The notes: generated from the sequence alone by a model not told the origin. DNA of 64,000 nucleotides from Pontiella desulfatans (GCF_900890425.1 NZ_CAAHFG010000001.1:1488001-1552000), one strand, 5' to 3'. Positions 27,123 through 36,384 are shown, counted from the stretch's first letter. Numbers and translations are program-made.

Positions 27123-27139
27123 ATGTATACGCTTACAAC
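27123..27139. promoter_or_regulatory. LacI-type operator-like palindrome before sigma factor 2
   Basis: ATGTATACGCTTACAAC resembles the operators in the other promoters (TGTA, central CG, TTACA). No good -35 or -10 box flanks it at the usual 17-base spacing. It ends 16 bases before the ATG at 27156, so binding there would block transcription or translation start. Confidence 0.4.
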
Positions 27140-27155
27140 GAGGAGTGGAAGGCAA

Positions 27156-27755
27156 ATGGGACACACCTATGCAACACGAAAAACCCTGCTGCAGCGCGCG
27201 CGGAACCAGCGCGACGAGCATTCGTGGGCGGAGTTGGTTTCGGTCTACCGCAAATATGCCTATTCGGTGATCCGCAGTCTGAATGTTTCCGAACACGATG
27301 CCGAAGATATTCTCCAACAGGTGTTCCTGAAACTTTGGGAAAAGCTGCCGCAAATGGATCTGGACGAAATCGTACGATTTCGCTCATTGCTGGGGCGCAT
27401 CACCAAGCATTGCACCATCGACTATGTCCGGCGTCGCAGCAAGGCGGCGGAAAAACTGCAGCAGGCGGCACAGGATGAAACCATACAATACCTGAAGGCG
27501 ATCCAGCTTCCGGAAATCGACCGGATTGCGGAAGAGCGCTGGGAGGTGTTTCTGGCCACGCAGGCGTTGGACAACGTCGAATCCCAGTTTTCCGGCCAGG
27601 CGGTCACCGTGTTCCGCATGAGCCTCAATGGCCGCGGGGTCAGGGAGATTGCGCAGGAACTCGGGCTGGAGGAAAATTCCGTCTATCGCCTGCGCACCCG
27701 CGTGAAAAACCAGCTGGTGCTCGAAATCCAGCATCTGCGCAAAGAGCTGGAGTGA
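27156..27755 (+). CDS. ECF-like sigma-70 factor 2
   Basis: 199 residues from the ATG at 27156, chosen because GGAAGG lies 5 bases upstream and the start then lines up with sigma factor 1; an open frame extends further upstream. Region 2 (~20-95: SVYRKYAYSVIRSLN, AEDILQQVFLKLW, ITKHCTIDYVRRRSK) and region 4 (~145-190: AVTVFRMSLNGRGVREIAQELGLEENSVYRLRTRVKNQL) are intact. The convergent gene is a Ser/Thr kinase (27769), only 13 bases away end to end. Three nearby genes share a GTGTCC-N18-CGGCT promoter, a candidate target for this or the paralogous sigma factor. Confidence 0.87.
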   Translation: MGHTYATRKTLLQRARNQRDEHSWAELVSVYRKYAYSVIRSLNVSEHDAEDILQQVFLKLWEKLPQMDLDEIVRFRSLLGRITKHCTIDYVRRRSKAAEKLQQAAQDETIQYLKAIQLPEIDRIAEERWEVFLATQALDNVESQFSGQAVTVFRMSLNGRGVREIAQELGLEENSVYRLRTRVKNQLVLEIQHLRKELE

Positions 27756-27768
27756 GAGGCTGCGGCAG

Positions 27769-29817
27769 TCAGGGCGCCGATACGATGTAGCGGGAGCGAA
27801 GCTCGTTTTGCGTTTTCTTATCGTAGAGGTGTAGGTCGATGGTCAGTTCCTTCAGGCTTCGCATGTAATTCAGGCGCAAGGGAACGACGTTCGGATGGGC
27901 GAGGTCGAGGCCGGTCATGCGCAGCCGTTTGGCATCGACCGTCGCCAGCTCGGTCATGCGGACGAGCGGTGTATCACTGATGTCCAGCATTTCCAGCGTA
28001 CCAAACGGCGCGAGTATGTTCATTTTCCCCCCGCCCATGATGTCGAGGCGATAGCGTGTGAAGTGCATGCCCGATAGATCCAGGCGGTAGCCGCTTTCCC
28101 CCGGGCGTTTACGGAGTTTCAACGGCAGGATGTAGGCGTGCATGATGTCGTTGAGCTGGTAGAGCATAACGCTGGCGAGCGGAAGGTATTCTTCGGGTGC
28201 GATGTCGGGCCGCCGCTGCATGTGGTGGAAAAAGATATATTGCAGCAGGGGGGTCTGGTCGGGGAGGTAGCGGATGTAATCCTGCCGGATTTTAATCAGC
28301 AGTTCCGCCAGCTGCTTTTCCGGGAGCAGGTTGGAATCGTTCGGTTTCAGTTGCGCGTAGGTGTGGCTCAGTTCCTTGAGGGCGAGCATGCGGCCTGGCT
28401 TTTCGAGCTGCTCGAAGCACACGTAGGCGGCCTGGAATTTCTGGAGTGTGAAAAGCAGTGTGGCTTTGTTGCCCAGCAGTTGGTTGCGTTCTTCCGGTTT
28501 CAGCTCCCCGCGGAGCCCCTTGTCGAAAACGCTCAGCATAGTGCGCGCCTGGATCAGGTCGACGGAGGTGCCGGCGCGCTGGACCACATCGCCCAGCTCC
28601 GAATCCAACTGCTCGGAGCGTTCCTGTTCCGCCAGGAAGAGGATCAGGTTTTCTTTGGCCACATCCCGCTCGGTACGGATGCGCAATAATCCGCCCATCA
28701 CCACCGCGATAAGTGCCGCCATGAACACCATGAGCAGAAATGCGCTGCGACTGTGGCGGCGGATCAGGAAGACGGTGCGCGTGGCAGGGCCGGCCTTTTC
28801 GGCCCGTGTGGTGAATCCGCTGAGATAGCGTTGGATCTCGGCCTGCAGTTGGGTGACGGAGGCGTAGCGCTTCGCGGGATCGAGCGCCAGAGCCTGCATG
28901 GCGACGGCGGCAAGGCTTTGGGGTCTGTTCAGACCCGGTTTGCGGTTCCGGGGTGGAATGATTTTTCCGGCCAGTGCATTGTCGAGAATTTCATTGGTTG
29001 ACGAGCCCTCGACCGGCAACTCATGGGTCAGCAGCATGTAAAGCAGGCTGCCGAGGGCATAGATGTCCGCCGTTTCGGAACAGGATCCCGTCCGGCCCTG
29101 TTCGGGGGCCATGAAGCCGGGCGTACCCTGGATGGTTCCCGAAAGCGCCATGTCGTTGAGCAGATCACCGTCGAGCGTGTCGATATCGGTCGTCCCGGCC
29201 GTTCCATCCATCACTTTCGCCAGCCCCCAGTCGCATACAAAGACCTCGCCGAATGTACCGACGCGTATGTTTTCCGGCTTCATGTCGAGGTGCAGCACCT
29301 GCCGCGAATGGGCATAGGCGATCGCATCGCAGATTTTCTGGAAGATGCCCAGCAGGATGTCCAGCGGATAGTTTTTGCGGTATTGCGCGTCGCCGGCACG
29401 CAGGCGGTCGAGGATATCTTTGAGGCTGTCGCCCGGCAGGAGCTCCATGGTGAAGAACGGGATGCCGTCGGCATCAATACCGATGTTGTGGATCGGAACA
29501 ATATTGGGATGGTCCAGCCCGGCGGTGAGCCGCGCCTCGCGCAGGAAATCCTCCTTCTCCTGCTCTGTGTCCCGCCTGACCGGGCGTGCCATCGCCACAC
29601 TGCGGCCCAGGCAGGAATCATATATCCGGGTGATGGTCTTTTCGCCGCCTTCGGCAATGGGTTCGAGTATGCGGTAGCGCTCGGCCGTTTCCTCCAGGGA
29701 ATTGAGGATCGGGGTCAGCGCCCGCCGCTCCTCCTCGGTGATGTCGCCGGCATCCGCGGCATACAGCGCCTTGAGCTCATCTTCCGGGACGGGGATTTTC
29801 TGCCGACCTTCATTCAT
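27769..29817 (-). CDS. Membrane Ser/Thr protein kinase 2 with displaced lysine
   Basis: 682 residues from ATG 29817; ATG 29826 and TTG 29838 are alternatives, but 29817 puts every kinase landmark at the same number as in kinase 1. Gly-rich loop AEGGEKTITRIYD holds Lys60; the VAIK position reads VAMA with Ala77. Catalytic loop HLDMKPEN, CDWGLAK (DWG), GTPGFMAPEQ. A membrane segment at ~355-380 (FLLMVFMAALIAVVMGGLL) is followed by a coil-rich and TPR-like region and a leucine-rich C-terminal part (LEMLDISDTPLVRMTEL). So it is a paralogue of kinase 1 in full architecture, yet its orientation to the sigma gene is convergent rather than operonic. Confidence 0.9.
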   Translation of the reverse strand: MNEGRQKIPVPEDELKALYAADAGDITEEERRALTPILNSLEETAERYRILEPIAEGGEKTITRIYDSCLGRSVAMARPVRRDTEQEKEDFLREARLTAGLDHPNIVPIHNIGIDADGIPFFTMELLPGDSLKDILDRLRAGDAQYRKNYPLDILLGIFQKICDAIAYAHSRQVLHLDMKPENIRVGTFGEVFVCDWGLAKVMDGTAGTTDIDTLDGDLLNDMALSGTIQGTPGFMAPEQGRTGSCSETADIYALGSLLYMLLTHELPVEGSSTNEILDNALAGKIIPPRNRKPGLNRPQSLAAVAMQALALDPAKRYASVTQLQAEIQRYLSGFTTRAEKAGPATRTVFLIRRHSRSAFLLMVFMAALIAVVMGGLLRIRTERDVAKENLILFLAEQERSEQLDSELGDVVQRAGTSVDLIQARTMLSVFDKGLRGELKPEERNQLLGNKATLLFTLQKFQAAYVCFEQLEKPGRMLALKELSHTYAQLKPNDSNLLPEKQLAELLIKIRQDYIRYLPDQTPLLQYIFFHHMQRRPDIAPEEYLPLASVMLYQLNDIMHAYILPLKLRKRPGESGYRLDLSGMHFTRYRLDIMGGGKMNILAPFGTLEMLDISDTPLVRMTELATVDAKRLRMTGLDLAHPNVVPLRLNYMRSLKELTIDLHLYDKKTQNELRSRYIVSAP

Positions 29818-29892
29818 GGCCGCCATCCTATCCGCCAATGCATGGGCTTGGAAAGGTTTGCCAACAAAAAACCGCCGGGCAGGCTGCTTCCA

Positions 29893-30645
29893 TTACATCA
29901 TGATCCGGCGGATGCCGATCAGGCCAACGCCTGTCATGGCAATCAGGCCCAGAGTGGCCGGTTCCGGGATGGTTGTATATTCGAACATCAGCGAATTGAC
30001 GTTGGTACGGGTGGAGTTCTGGGACTGGACGATATTGTCTTCTGCGCCCGTCCACCAGCTATAGTCGTTGTCGGCATCGAGTGCGGTGACATGCATTTCC
30101 CAACTGGCGAGATTGGCTTTGCTCAGGGTGGAGAGTCCCGTGAAATCAGATATCAGCGTGTTGACATTGGCGCCCTGGGCGGTTCCCGTTCCATTGTGGA
30201 TGATTGAGTTGGCGCTTTGATCTGAAAACTCGACCTTGTCCGCCGTGCCGAACAGCCGCATGTTTACGCCGGAAAATGAAAGGGTATCCAGGTTTTCGAT
30301 GCCGCTGACAATGGATAGCGAGTAGGAGAGCGTTTCGTTGTCGGTTGCATTAACCGCGTAGGATCCCTGATCCAGCTCCCAACCCTTGATGCCGCCAACA
30401 ACCCCGAGCGATTGTGCAAAAACGCTATTTCCCAGGTCTGCGGATGCATCGACCTCCAGACGGAACGTAATTCCATCCTGGAGCACATCGAAGGTCTGGG
30501 GGCCTGCGCCGGTGGGGCCTCCCGTCCATTTGGTTCCATCCCACGTGCTGAATAACACGCTTTCATCGAAGGTGACCACTGCTGCCTGCACGGCAAATAC
30601 CTGTGCCAGGCCCAGCACTAAAATCATACCAACGCTTTTTTTCAT
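29893..30645 (-). CDS. PEP-CTERM-anchored exported protein with FDESV module
   Basis: 250 residues. Signal peptide (ends AVQA), one domain (~22-225) opening VVTFDESVLFSTWDGTKW, and a PEP-CTERM signal: IPEPATLGLIAM, hydrophobic segment, IRRIMM. The same domain occurs twice in tandem at the N-terminus of the giant protein encoded 81 bases upstream (FDESVFFSTWDGTKW), with high identity even at DNA level (30525-30570 against 36260-36305). Function of the domain is unknown; sorting to the cell surface by exosortase is expected from the signal. It has its own sigma-type promoter at 30680-30708. Confidence 0.85.
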   Translation of the reverse strand: MKKSVGMILVLGLAQVFAVQAAVVTFDESVLFSTWDGTKWTGGPTGAGPQTFDVLQDGITFRLEVDASADLGNSVFAQSLGVVGGIKGWELDQGSYAVNATDNETLSYSLSIVSGIENLDTLSFSGVNMRLFGTADKVEFSDQSANSIIHNGTGTAQGANVNTLISDFTGLSTLSKANLASWEMHVTALDADNDYSWWTGAEDNIVQSQNSTRTNVNSLMFEYTTIPEPATLGLIAMTGVGLIGIRRIMM

Positions 30646-30679
30646 GGATTATCCCTTGTTTTTATCGCTTAAGCCCATC

Positions 30680-30708
30680 AGCCGCACGCCGCTTCCGATT
30701 GTGGACAC
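30680..30708 (-). promoter_or_regulatory. ECF-type promoter candidate (GTGTCC-N18-CGGCT)
   Basis: Minus strand: GTGTCCAC with GTGTCC at 30703-30708, CGGCTG with CGGCT at 30680-30684, 18 bases between, ~35 bases before the PEP-CTERM gene start. It lies entirely between the stop of the giant gene and this gene. Confidence 0.55.
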
Positions 30709-30726
30709 GTTTTTTTGATTTTTTTG

Positions 30727-33700
30727 CTACGGCAGCGAAACCCGGACGCGGCCGAAGCGGTTGGTGGCATCGGCGGTGTCGATTTCGTCCTCCACCACGA
30801 TGCGCTCCCAGGTGCCGTTGAGCGGGGTAACGGTTTCCGCAGCCGCCGAATCAGTCCAGTTGCTCAACAGGTGGTCGGTGAACTGAACGGCATAATCGAT
30901 ATCCGTTGGCTGCTTCCGGCGCTGGTATTCCACTGCAAGTCCGTCCGTTTGGTCGAGCGACCATTCGGGCAGGCCCTGGGAACCTTCCAGGCCGGGAGTG
31001 CGGTTGAAGGCATAGTCGAGCAGATACCCGTCGCCCGCGACACCATACCAACTGCTCCAATCGGCATAGTTTGCGGTGGAGGGGGCCGGGGCCGGGAAGC
31101 CGGACAGGTAGATGCCCTCAATAATATTGGTGGTGCCGGGGCCGTCCACATCCCACGCCACGGAGGCATGGTCGATTCCGCCGCTCTCTTTGTGCAGCAG
31201 TTCGAAATAATATTTCTGCCCGCCGGTCAGGGCGGTCGGTGCCGACTGCTGGATGGCATGGCCCGTCCAGTCTTCGGGGGCGGGGCGGTCCCACGAGGAG
31301 CAGAGCTTCGACAGGTTGGCCGGGGTTTCGTCTGTGCTGAGCCAGAATTCCGAACGGGCGGAGGAGGAAACCCAGAAGGTGTAGTTTCCGTTGGTTGGCG
31401 GATGGAGGAAGCCGAAGATGCGCTGGCCATAGTTGTTGCCGACATCGCGCGGCGCATCGAGGCGGGAAATGAAGCCGGTTTCATCGGGGCTGGCCGGATA
31501 GTTCGACGACGAGGTCAGGTCACTCACCGAATAGCCGGAAATATTGTGCCACACTTCGCGGTTGATCTGTCCGGTGCCTTCGCCGGAAGACAGCACGTTG
31601 ATTTCAACCGTGGTTTCGGGGCTGGTCTCTGTGCCGTCGGTCACGGCATAGGTGAACGTATCGGTTCCGGTAAAACCGGTTTCCGGCTCATAGATAAAGG
31701 CGCCGTCGCCGCGCAGCATCAGCGTGCCGTTGGCCGGATGGTTTCCAAGGATTGGAAGTTGAATCGGTAGGTGGCTGGAGCCTTCCATGTCGTTGGCGAG
31801 AATGCCGGAGGGTTCCACGTAGAGTTCGCCGTCCATGTGCAGGCCATACTGGTCCGCCACGGCCAGCGGCGGCACGAGCCGGAACGAGTTGGCCGGCAGT
31901 CCTGCGGAATTAAACAGGTTGCCGATGGCATATTTGCTCCAAACATAGCGGATGCCGATGGGGTTCGCGACCGTCGGCGCGGAAACCACTAGGGTATGGC
32001 CGTCGATCACGGCGGCGGCATTGGTGAACAGTCCGTCGGACCCGCACAGCTCGAACCAGGTCAGTTCGGTGCCGTTGGTGCCCATTGCCAGGCCACCGGC
32101 GGTTTCGGTGAAGTGCACGCGGATGGAGCTGCCTTCGAAATCGATGGAGCTGAACATCGGGCCGGAGTCGATGAGGTGCGACCAGCCATAGGTGTTTTTC
32201 AGCGCGCGCAGGGCCAGCCGGATGCCGGCGCCCGCCTTATTGCGCGGGTGCACGTTGGAGCCGTCGGAAAGATCGCTGATCACGACCATCTTGCTGTTGG
32301 GCAGCATGTTCATGATTTCGGTCTGCCCCTCCCAGAGGAGCGGGATGGCCGGATCTTCGGGATAGGTGAAGACGGTGGGATTCTGTGCATAGTAGAACGG
32401 GAAGTCGCCGACGTTCCAGAGCGAGCGCCATTCGGTGACCATGGAATACACCTTTGCCGCATAGGAGAATCCATCATCGCGGTTGCTGTCCCCCTGCCGC
32501 CAGATGGCGCCTTTGATGGGCATCCGAATGTAGGGGTGGAGCATGGCGTTGTAGAGCTGGTGCGACGCAACAAACAGGTCGTTGTCGGATTGTGCATTCG
32601 GCACATCCGACTTGCTCCACGCCTCGACCGAGGTGCCGGCATAGGCCGATTGGATCACACCGATCGGAACATCCAGGTTGGTGTGCAGATCGCGCCCGAA
32701 ATAGTAGCCGATGGCGGTCATGTCGTCGGCGGAGTCCGGCGATATGACGCGCCACAGGGCGGTGTCGTCGCCTGGAACGAGCTGCTCGATGTCATCCTGC
32801 GGCGTGTCCTTGCCGATGATCGGGGTCTTGATGTAGCGGTACATCGGATAGTCGGCCATCGCGGCCTCTTCGGGGCCGCCGTCGGTGTTCAGGAGCTTCC
32901 AGCCCATATTGGACTGCCCGCAGGCGAGCCAGACATCGCCGATAGCGAGGTTGGTCAGCGTGACCGACGAGCCGGGAACGCTGGCGACCAGCGTCAACGG
33001 GCCGTTGGTGGCTGCCATGGAGGGCAGGGCGACCTCCCAGGTGCTGTTGGTTCCGACCACGGCCTGCACCGGCGCTCCAGAGCCCAGCGTAACGGAAACC
33101 GTTTGGCCGGCCGGACCCCAGCCCCAGACCGGGATGGGCAGGCCGCGCTGCAATACCATGCTGGAACCAAAGACCTTCGGCAGCACCACGGCGGGATAGT
33201 CGGGCTGCCCGATGACGACGCTGACCATGACGGTTGTACTGTTGACGGTGCCGTCGTGGGCGGAATAGGTGAAGCGGTCGGTGCCGTAGAAGCCGGCATC
33301 GGGCGTGTATAGGAACATGCCGTTGGTGGCCGCGAGGGTTCCATTCGGGGCATGGCTCACGATGGTGGCCGTGAGCGGATCGCCCTCGACATCGGTGTCG
33401 TTGGCAAGCACATCGAGAATCAGAGGGGTTCCGGCCGGCGTGGAATACAAATCGGGGTGCGCCACCGGCGGCGACTGGGTCGTGACTGCTTTCGAGAAGG
33501 TATCGACCGGCAGGCCTTCGATATTCATGAAATTGTGCGGCACGTTGCCGTTCCAACCGAAGCGTACGAAGGTCGGAGCCGGGACGGACGGGTGCGAAAC
33601 AAGCACGGTGTCGCCACTGATCACGGCGGTGGAGTTGGTGAAGTAGATCTCGTCCGCACCCGCGAGCTCAAAGCTGTTCAATGCGCCGGTATCGCGGGAG

Positions 33701-36384
33701 GCCAGCCCGCTGCCAAGCGTGTCGGGATCAAAGTGGACGCGAACGGCGGAGCCGGTAAGCACAGCGGAGTCAAACAGCGGGCCGCTCCATGCGGCGTTGG
33801 TGGTTCCTCCGTATGCTTTTTCAAGTGCAAGAATGCCGAAGCGCAGCCCGACATCCTGTTTGTTGGCGGGGTGCACCTCGGTAATGTCGCCCGGTTCACT
33901 GAGATCGTTCAGGGAAAGAATTCCCGTGTTTGGAATGGCAAGTGTGCGGGTGAAGGCGTCCCAAAGGGTGGGCAGTTTATGGATGTTGCTACCGCGGTTG
34001 TGCGGCGCGACCTGCGCAAAATAAAACGGGAATTCGCCGACGTTCCATGCATTGCGCCAGCCGAGGATCATGGATTCAATTTTCTCTTGGTAGAGGGCAA
34101 TCTGGTCGAGATCCTCGTAGCCGTTGCTTTCGCCCTGATACCAGATGGCGCCCTTGATGGGGAAGCCGGAGAGCGGATGGATCATGCCATTGTAGAGCTG
34201 GGTGATGCGGTCGTCGTAGGTGTAGCCGATTTCAGTACGCAGGTCTTCAGGCATCCAGCGCTCGACCCGGGTGCCACCGACTGCCGATTCGATCAGGCCG
34301 AGCGGAATGCCGGAATCCAGGTGCACCTTGCGTCCGAAGAAATAGCCGGTGGCGCTGAAGTTTGCCGCCGAGTTGGATGAGCACGCTTCCCATGAAGCCT
34401 GGGCCGATAATTCTCCGAGCGGAGCCGGTGCGTGCAGTAACGGCACATTCATCAGACGGATCAGCGGATGGTTTGCCGCCGCGATTTCGGCGGCCTCATT
34501 GTCGAGGTCGGGGTTGTCGGCACTCATCGGACGATCCATGTTGGACTGGCCGGAACAGATCCAGATATCGCCGACGAGCAGGTTGGTGTAGGCAAAGGTG
34601 CCGCGCGGGCCGGTGACGGTCAACGTGGCCGGGTTGGTGCTGGCGGTCATCGGATCGAGCCAGGCTTTCCATTGGCCGGCCGCATCGGTGGTGGCGTTGT
34701 TGGTCTGGGTGGCGAATGAGACTTCGATCTCTTCGCCGGGATTGCCCTTGCCCCAGACGGGGACGGCAAGGTTGCGCTGCAGCACCATGTGGTTGTCGAA
34801 GATGTTATCGACCGTAAAGTCGTTGTCGACCAGGATGGAGACGGTTGCGACTTCGCTTGTGAAGGAGCCATCGGTGACCTGGTAGGTAAAGGTGTCGGTT
34901 CCGATAAAGCCGGGGTCGGGCTGGTAGATGAATGCGCCGTTGGTGGAAAAGGCGGGCAGGGTGCCGTTGGCCGGTGGCGCGGCAAGGATGGCGGTGATGG
35001 CATCGTTGTTAATGTCGGTGTCGTTGGCCAGTACGCCGGGCGCGGCGTTGGTCAGGGCGAGTCCGGGAGTGGTGGCATAGCTGTCGTCGTTCGCGACGGG
35101 CGGCTGCGAATTGGCAAAGAAGGTATAGTTGAAAAGCAGCGAGTGTACGTTGGCGCGCGTGGCGGTGGATGTGGTTTCTGAGCCGTCGGTGGCATCGCTG
35201 TCGAGTGCGGTGGTTAGAATCGACCAAGTACCGAGGTTGTTGGTGCCGAGCGTTGCCAGTGCGGTGAGGTTGCTCACGAGCACGTTGCTGTTGGCTCCGG
35301 CGGCGGTGCCTGTTCCGTTGTTGGTTGCGGCGTTGCCGAGGTGGTCGGAAAAAGCCACTTTATCGGCCGTGCCGAACAGGCGCAGGTTGATGCCGCCGAA
35401 GGATATGGATTCGAGCATGTCGGCACCGCTGGTCACGTCGATGGAGAACGAGAGGGTTTCGTCGTCGGCGGGGTTGAGCGCATAGGAACCCTGATCGAGC
35501 TCCCACGGCTGGATGCCGGCATTCACGCCCAGAGACTGTGCAAACCCGCTGTTGCCGATATTGGTCAATGTTCCGCCGGCATACCCGTTTACCGTCAGTT
35601 GGAACGCGATGCCGTTGGTGGTGATATCGTAGATTAACGGGCTCGCGCCGGTGGCTCCGGCAAACTGGTTCCAGCCAAACTCGACCGTTCCCGGAACAAC
35701 GACGGGAGGGGGCGTGGCGATGGAATATTCGAAAACCAGGGAGTTAATGTTGGCCCGGGTTGCGGTGGCGGTGGTTTCGGTTCCGTCGGTGGCATCGCTG
35801 TCGAGTGCGGTGGTTTTCAGCGTCCAGGTACCGAGGTTGTTGGTGCTGAGCGTCGCCAGTGCGGTGAGGTTGCTGACGAGCACGTTGCTGTTGGCACCGG
35901 CGGCGGTGCCCGTTCCGTTGTTCGTGACCGCATTGCCGAGGTGGTCGGAAAAGGCCACTTTGTCGGCCGTGCCGAACAGGCGCAGGTTGACGCCCGAAAA
36001 GGAGATCGACTCCAGCTGCTCCATTCCGCTGACGACATCCAGCGAAAAGGAGAGCTGGTTGTCGTCGGACGGGTTGTTGGTATAGGATCCCTGGTCGAAT
36101 TCCCAGCCTTTGATACCGCTCGCGACACCCAGTGACTGGGCAAATACGCTGTTCCCCAGGTTAACCGGAACCGAGTTGGTTGCGGCATCCACGGTCAGCC
36201 GGAAGGTGATGCCGTTGGTTGCAATGTCGAAGGTCAGGGGGCCGGTTCCGCTGGGGCCACCCGTCCACTTGGTTCCATCCCACGTGCTGAAAAATACGCT
36301 TTCGTCAAAGATTAACGTCTCGGCCCGCGCCGTTGTTACTAGAATTCCACAGATGGCCAACAGGCCGAAAATGATCTTTTTCAC
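30727..36384 (-). CDS. 1885-residue protein with two sialate O-acetylesterase domains
   Basis: Starts with GTG at 36384 behind AAGGGAG. Signal peptide 1-21; two tandem FDESV-type modules (~22-225 and ~232-435); cadherin-like repeat (~440-525); SASA domain 1 (~530-1000: CSGQSNMDRP, DITEVHPANK); cadherin-like repeat (~1005-1085); SASA domain 2 (~1090-1560: ACGQSNMGWK, GSNVHPRNK); cadherin-like repeat (~1565-1640); PA14-like domain (~1645-1770: QINREVWHNISGYS, GFLHPPTNGNYTFW); tail (~1775-1885) ending ATNRFGRVRVSLP. Both active sites look complete. It combines every module type found in its neighbours and may bridge and deacetylate a polymer at two points. Promoter of the sigma type at 36424. 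Confidence 0.88.
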   Translation of the reverse strand: MKKIIFGLLAICGILVTTARAETLIFDESVFFSTWDGTKWTGGPSGTGPLTFDIATNGITFRLTVDAATNSVPVNLGNSVFAQSLGVASGIKGWEFDQGSYTNNPSDDNQLSFSLDVVSGMEQLESISFSGVNLRLFGTADKVAFSDHLGNAVTNNGTGTAAGANSNVLVSNLTALATLSTNNLGTWTLKTTALDSDATDGTETTATATRANINSLVFEYSIATPPPVVVPGTVEFGWNQFAGATGASPLIYDITTNGIAFQLTVNGYAGGTLTNIGNSGFAQSLGVNAGIQPWELDQGSYALNPADDETLSFSIDVTSGADMLESISFGGINLRLFGTADKVAFSDHLGNAATNNGTGTAAGANSNVLVSNLTALATLGTNNLGTWSILTTALDSDATDGSETTSTATRANVHSLLFNYTFFANSQPPVANDDSYATTPGLALTNAAPGVLANDTDINNDAITAILAAPPANGTLPAFSTNGAFIYQPDPGFIGTDTFTYQVTDGSFTSEVATVSILVDNDFTVDNIFDNHMVLQRNLAVPVWGKGNPGEEIEVSFATQTNNATTDAAGQWKAWLDPMTASTNPATLTVTGPRGTFAYTNLLVGDIWICSGQSNMDRPMSADNPDLDNEAAEIAAANHPLIRLMNVPLLHAPAPLGELSAQASWEACSSNSAANFSATGYFFGRKVHLDSGIPLGLIESAVGGTRVERWMPEDLRTEIGYTYDDRITQLYNGMIHPLSGFPIKGAIWYQGESNGYEDLDQIALYQEKIESMILGWRNAWNVGEFPFYFAQVAPHNRGSNIHKLPTLWDAFTRTLAIPNTGILSLNDLSEPGDITEVHPANKQDVGLRFGILALEKAYGGTTNAAWSGPLFDSAVLTGSAVRVHFDPDTLGSGLASRDTGALNSFELAGADEIYFTNSTAVISGDTVLVSHPSVPAPTFVRFGWNGNVPHNFMNIEGLPVDTFSKAVTTQSPPVAHPDLYSTPAGTPLILDVLANDTDVEGDPLTATIVSHAPNGTLAATNGMFLYTPDAGFYGTDRFTYSAHDGTVNSTTVMVSVVIGQPDYPAVVLPKVFGSSMVLQRGLPIPVWGWGPAGQTVSVTLGSGAPVQAVVGTNSTWEVALPSMAATNGPLTLVASVPGSSVTLTNLAIGDVWLACGQSNMGWKLLNTDGGPEEAAMADYPMYRYIKTPIIGKDTPQDDIEQLVPGDDTALWRVISPDSADDMTAIGYYFGRDLHTNLDVPIGVIQSAYAGTSVEAWSKSDVPNAQSDNDLFVASHQLYNAMLHPYIRMPIKGAIWRQGDSNRDDGFSYAAKVYSMVTEWRSLWNVGDFPFYYAQNPTVFTYPEDPAIPLLWEGQTEIMNMLPNSKMVVISDLSDGSNVHPRNKAGAGIRLALRALKNTYGWSHLIDSGPMFSSIDFEGSSIRVHFTETAGGLAMGTNGTELTWFELCGSDGLFTNAAAVIDGHTLVVSAPTVANPIGIRYVWSKYAIGNLFNSAGLPANSFRLVPPLAVADQYGLHMDGELYVEPSGILANDMEGSSHLPIQLPILGNHPANGTLMLRGDGAFIYEPETGFTGTDTFTYAVTDGTETSPETTVEINVLSSGEGTGQINREVWHNISGYSVSDLTSSSNYPASPDETGFISRLDAPRDVGNNYGQRIFGFLHPPTNGNYTFWVSSSARSEFWLSTDETPANLSKLCSSWDRPAPEDWTGHAIQQSAPTALTGGQKYYFELLHKESGGIDHASVAWDVDGPGTTNIIEGIYLSGFPAPAPSTANYADWSSWYGVAGDGYLLDYAFNRTPGLEGSQGLPEWSLDQTDGLAVEYQRRKQPTDIDYAVQFTDHLLSNWTDSAAAETVTPLNGTWERIVVEDEIDTADATNRFGRVRVSLP
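35161..35998. repeat. Intragenic tandem duplication (copies 35161-35400 and 35763-35998)
   Basis: The two copies encode corresponding parts of the two N-terminal modules of the giant acetylesterase and look about 90 percent identical by eye at DNA level, including long exact stretches around GTCGAGTGCGGTGGTT and CACGTTGCTGTTGGC. The similarity is too high for old domain drift; recent duplication or gene conversion is likely. Confidence 0.7.
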
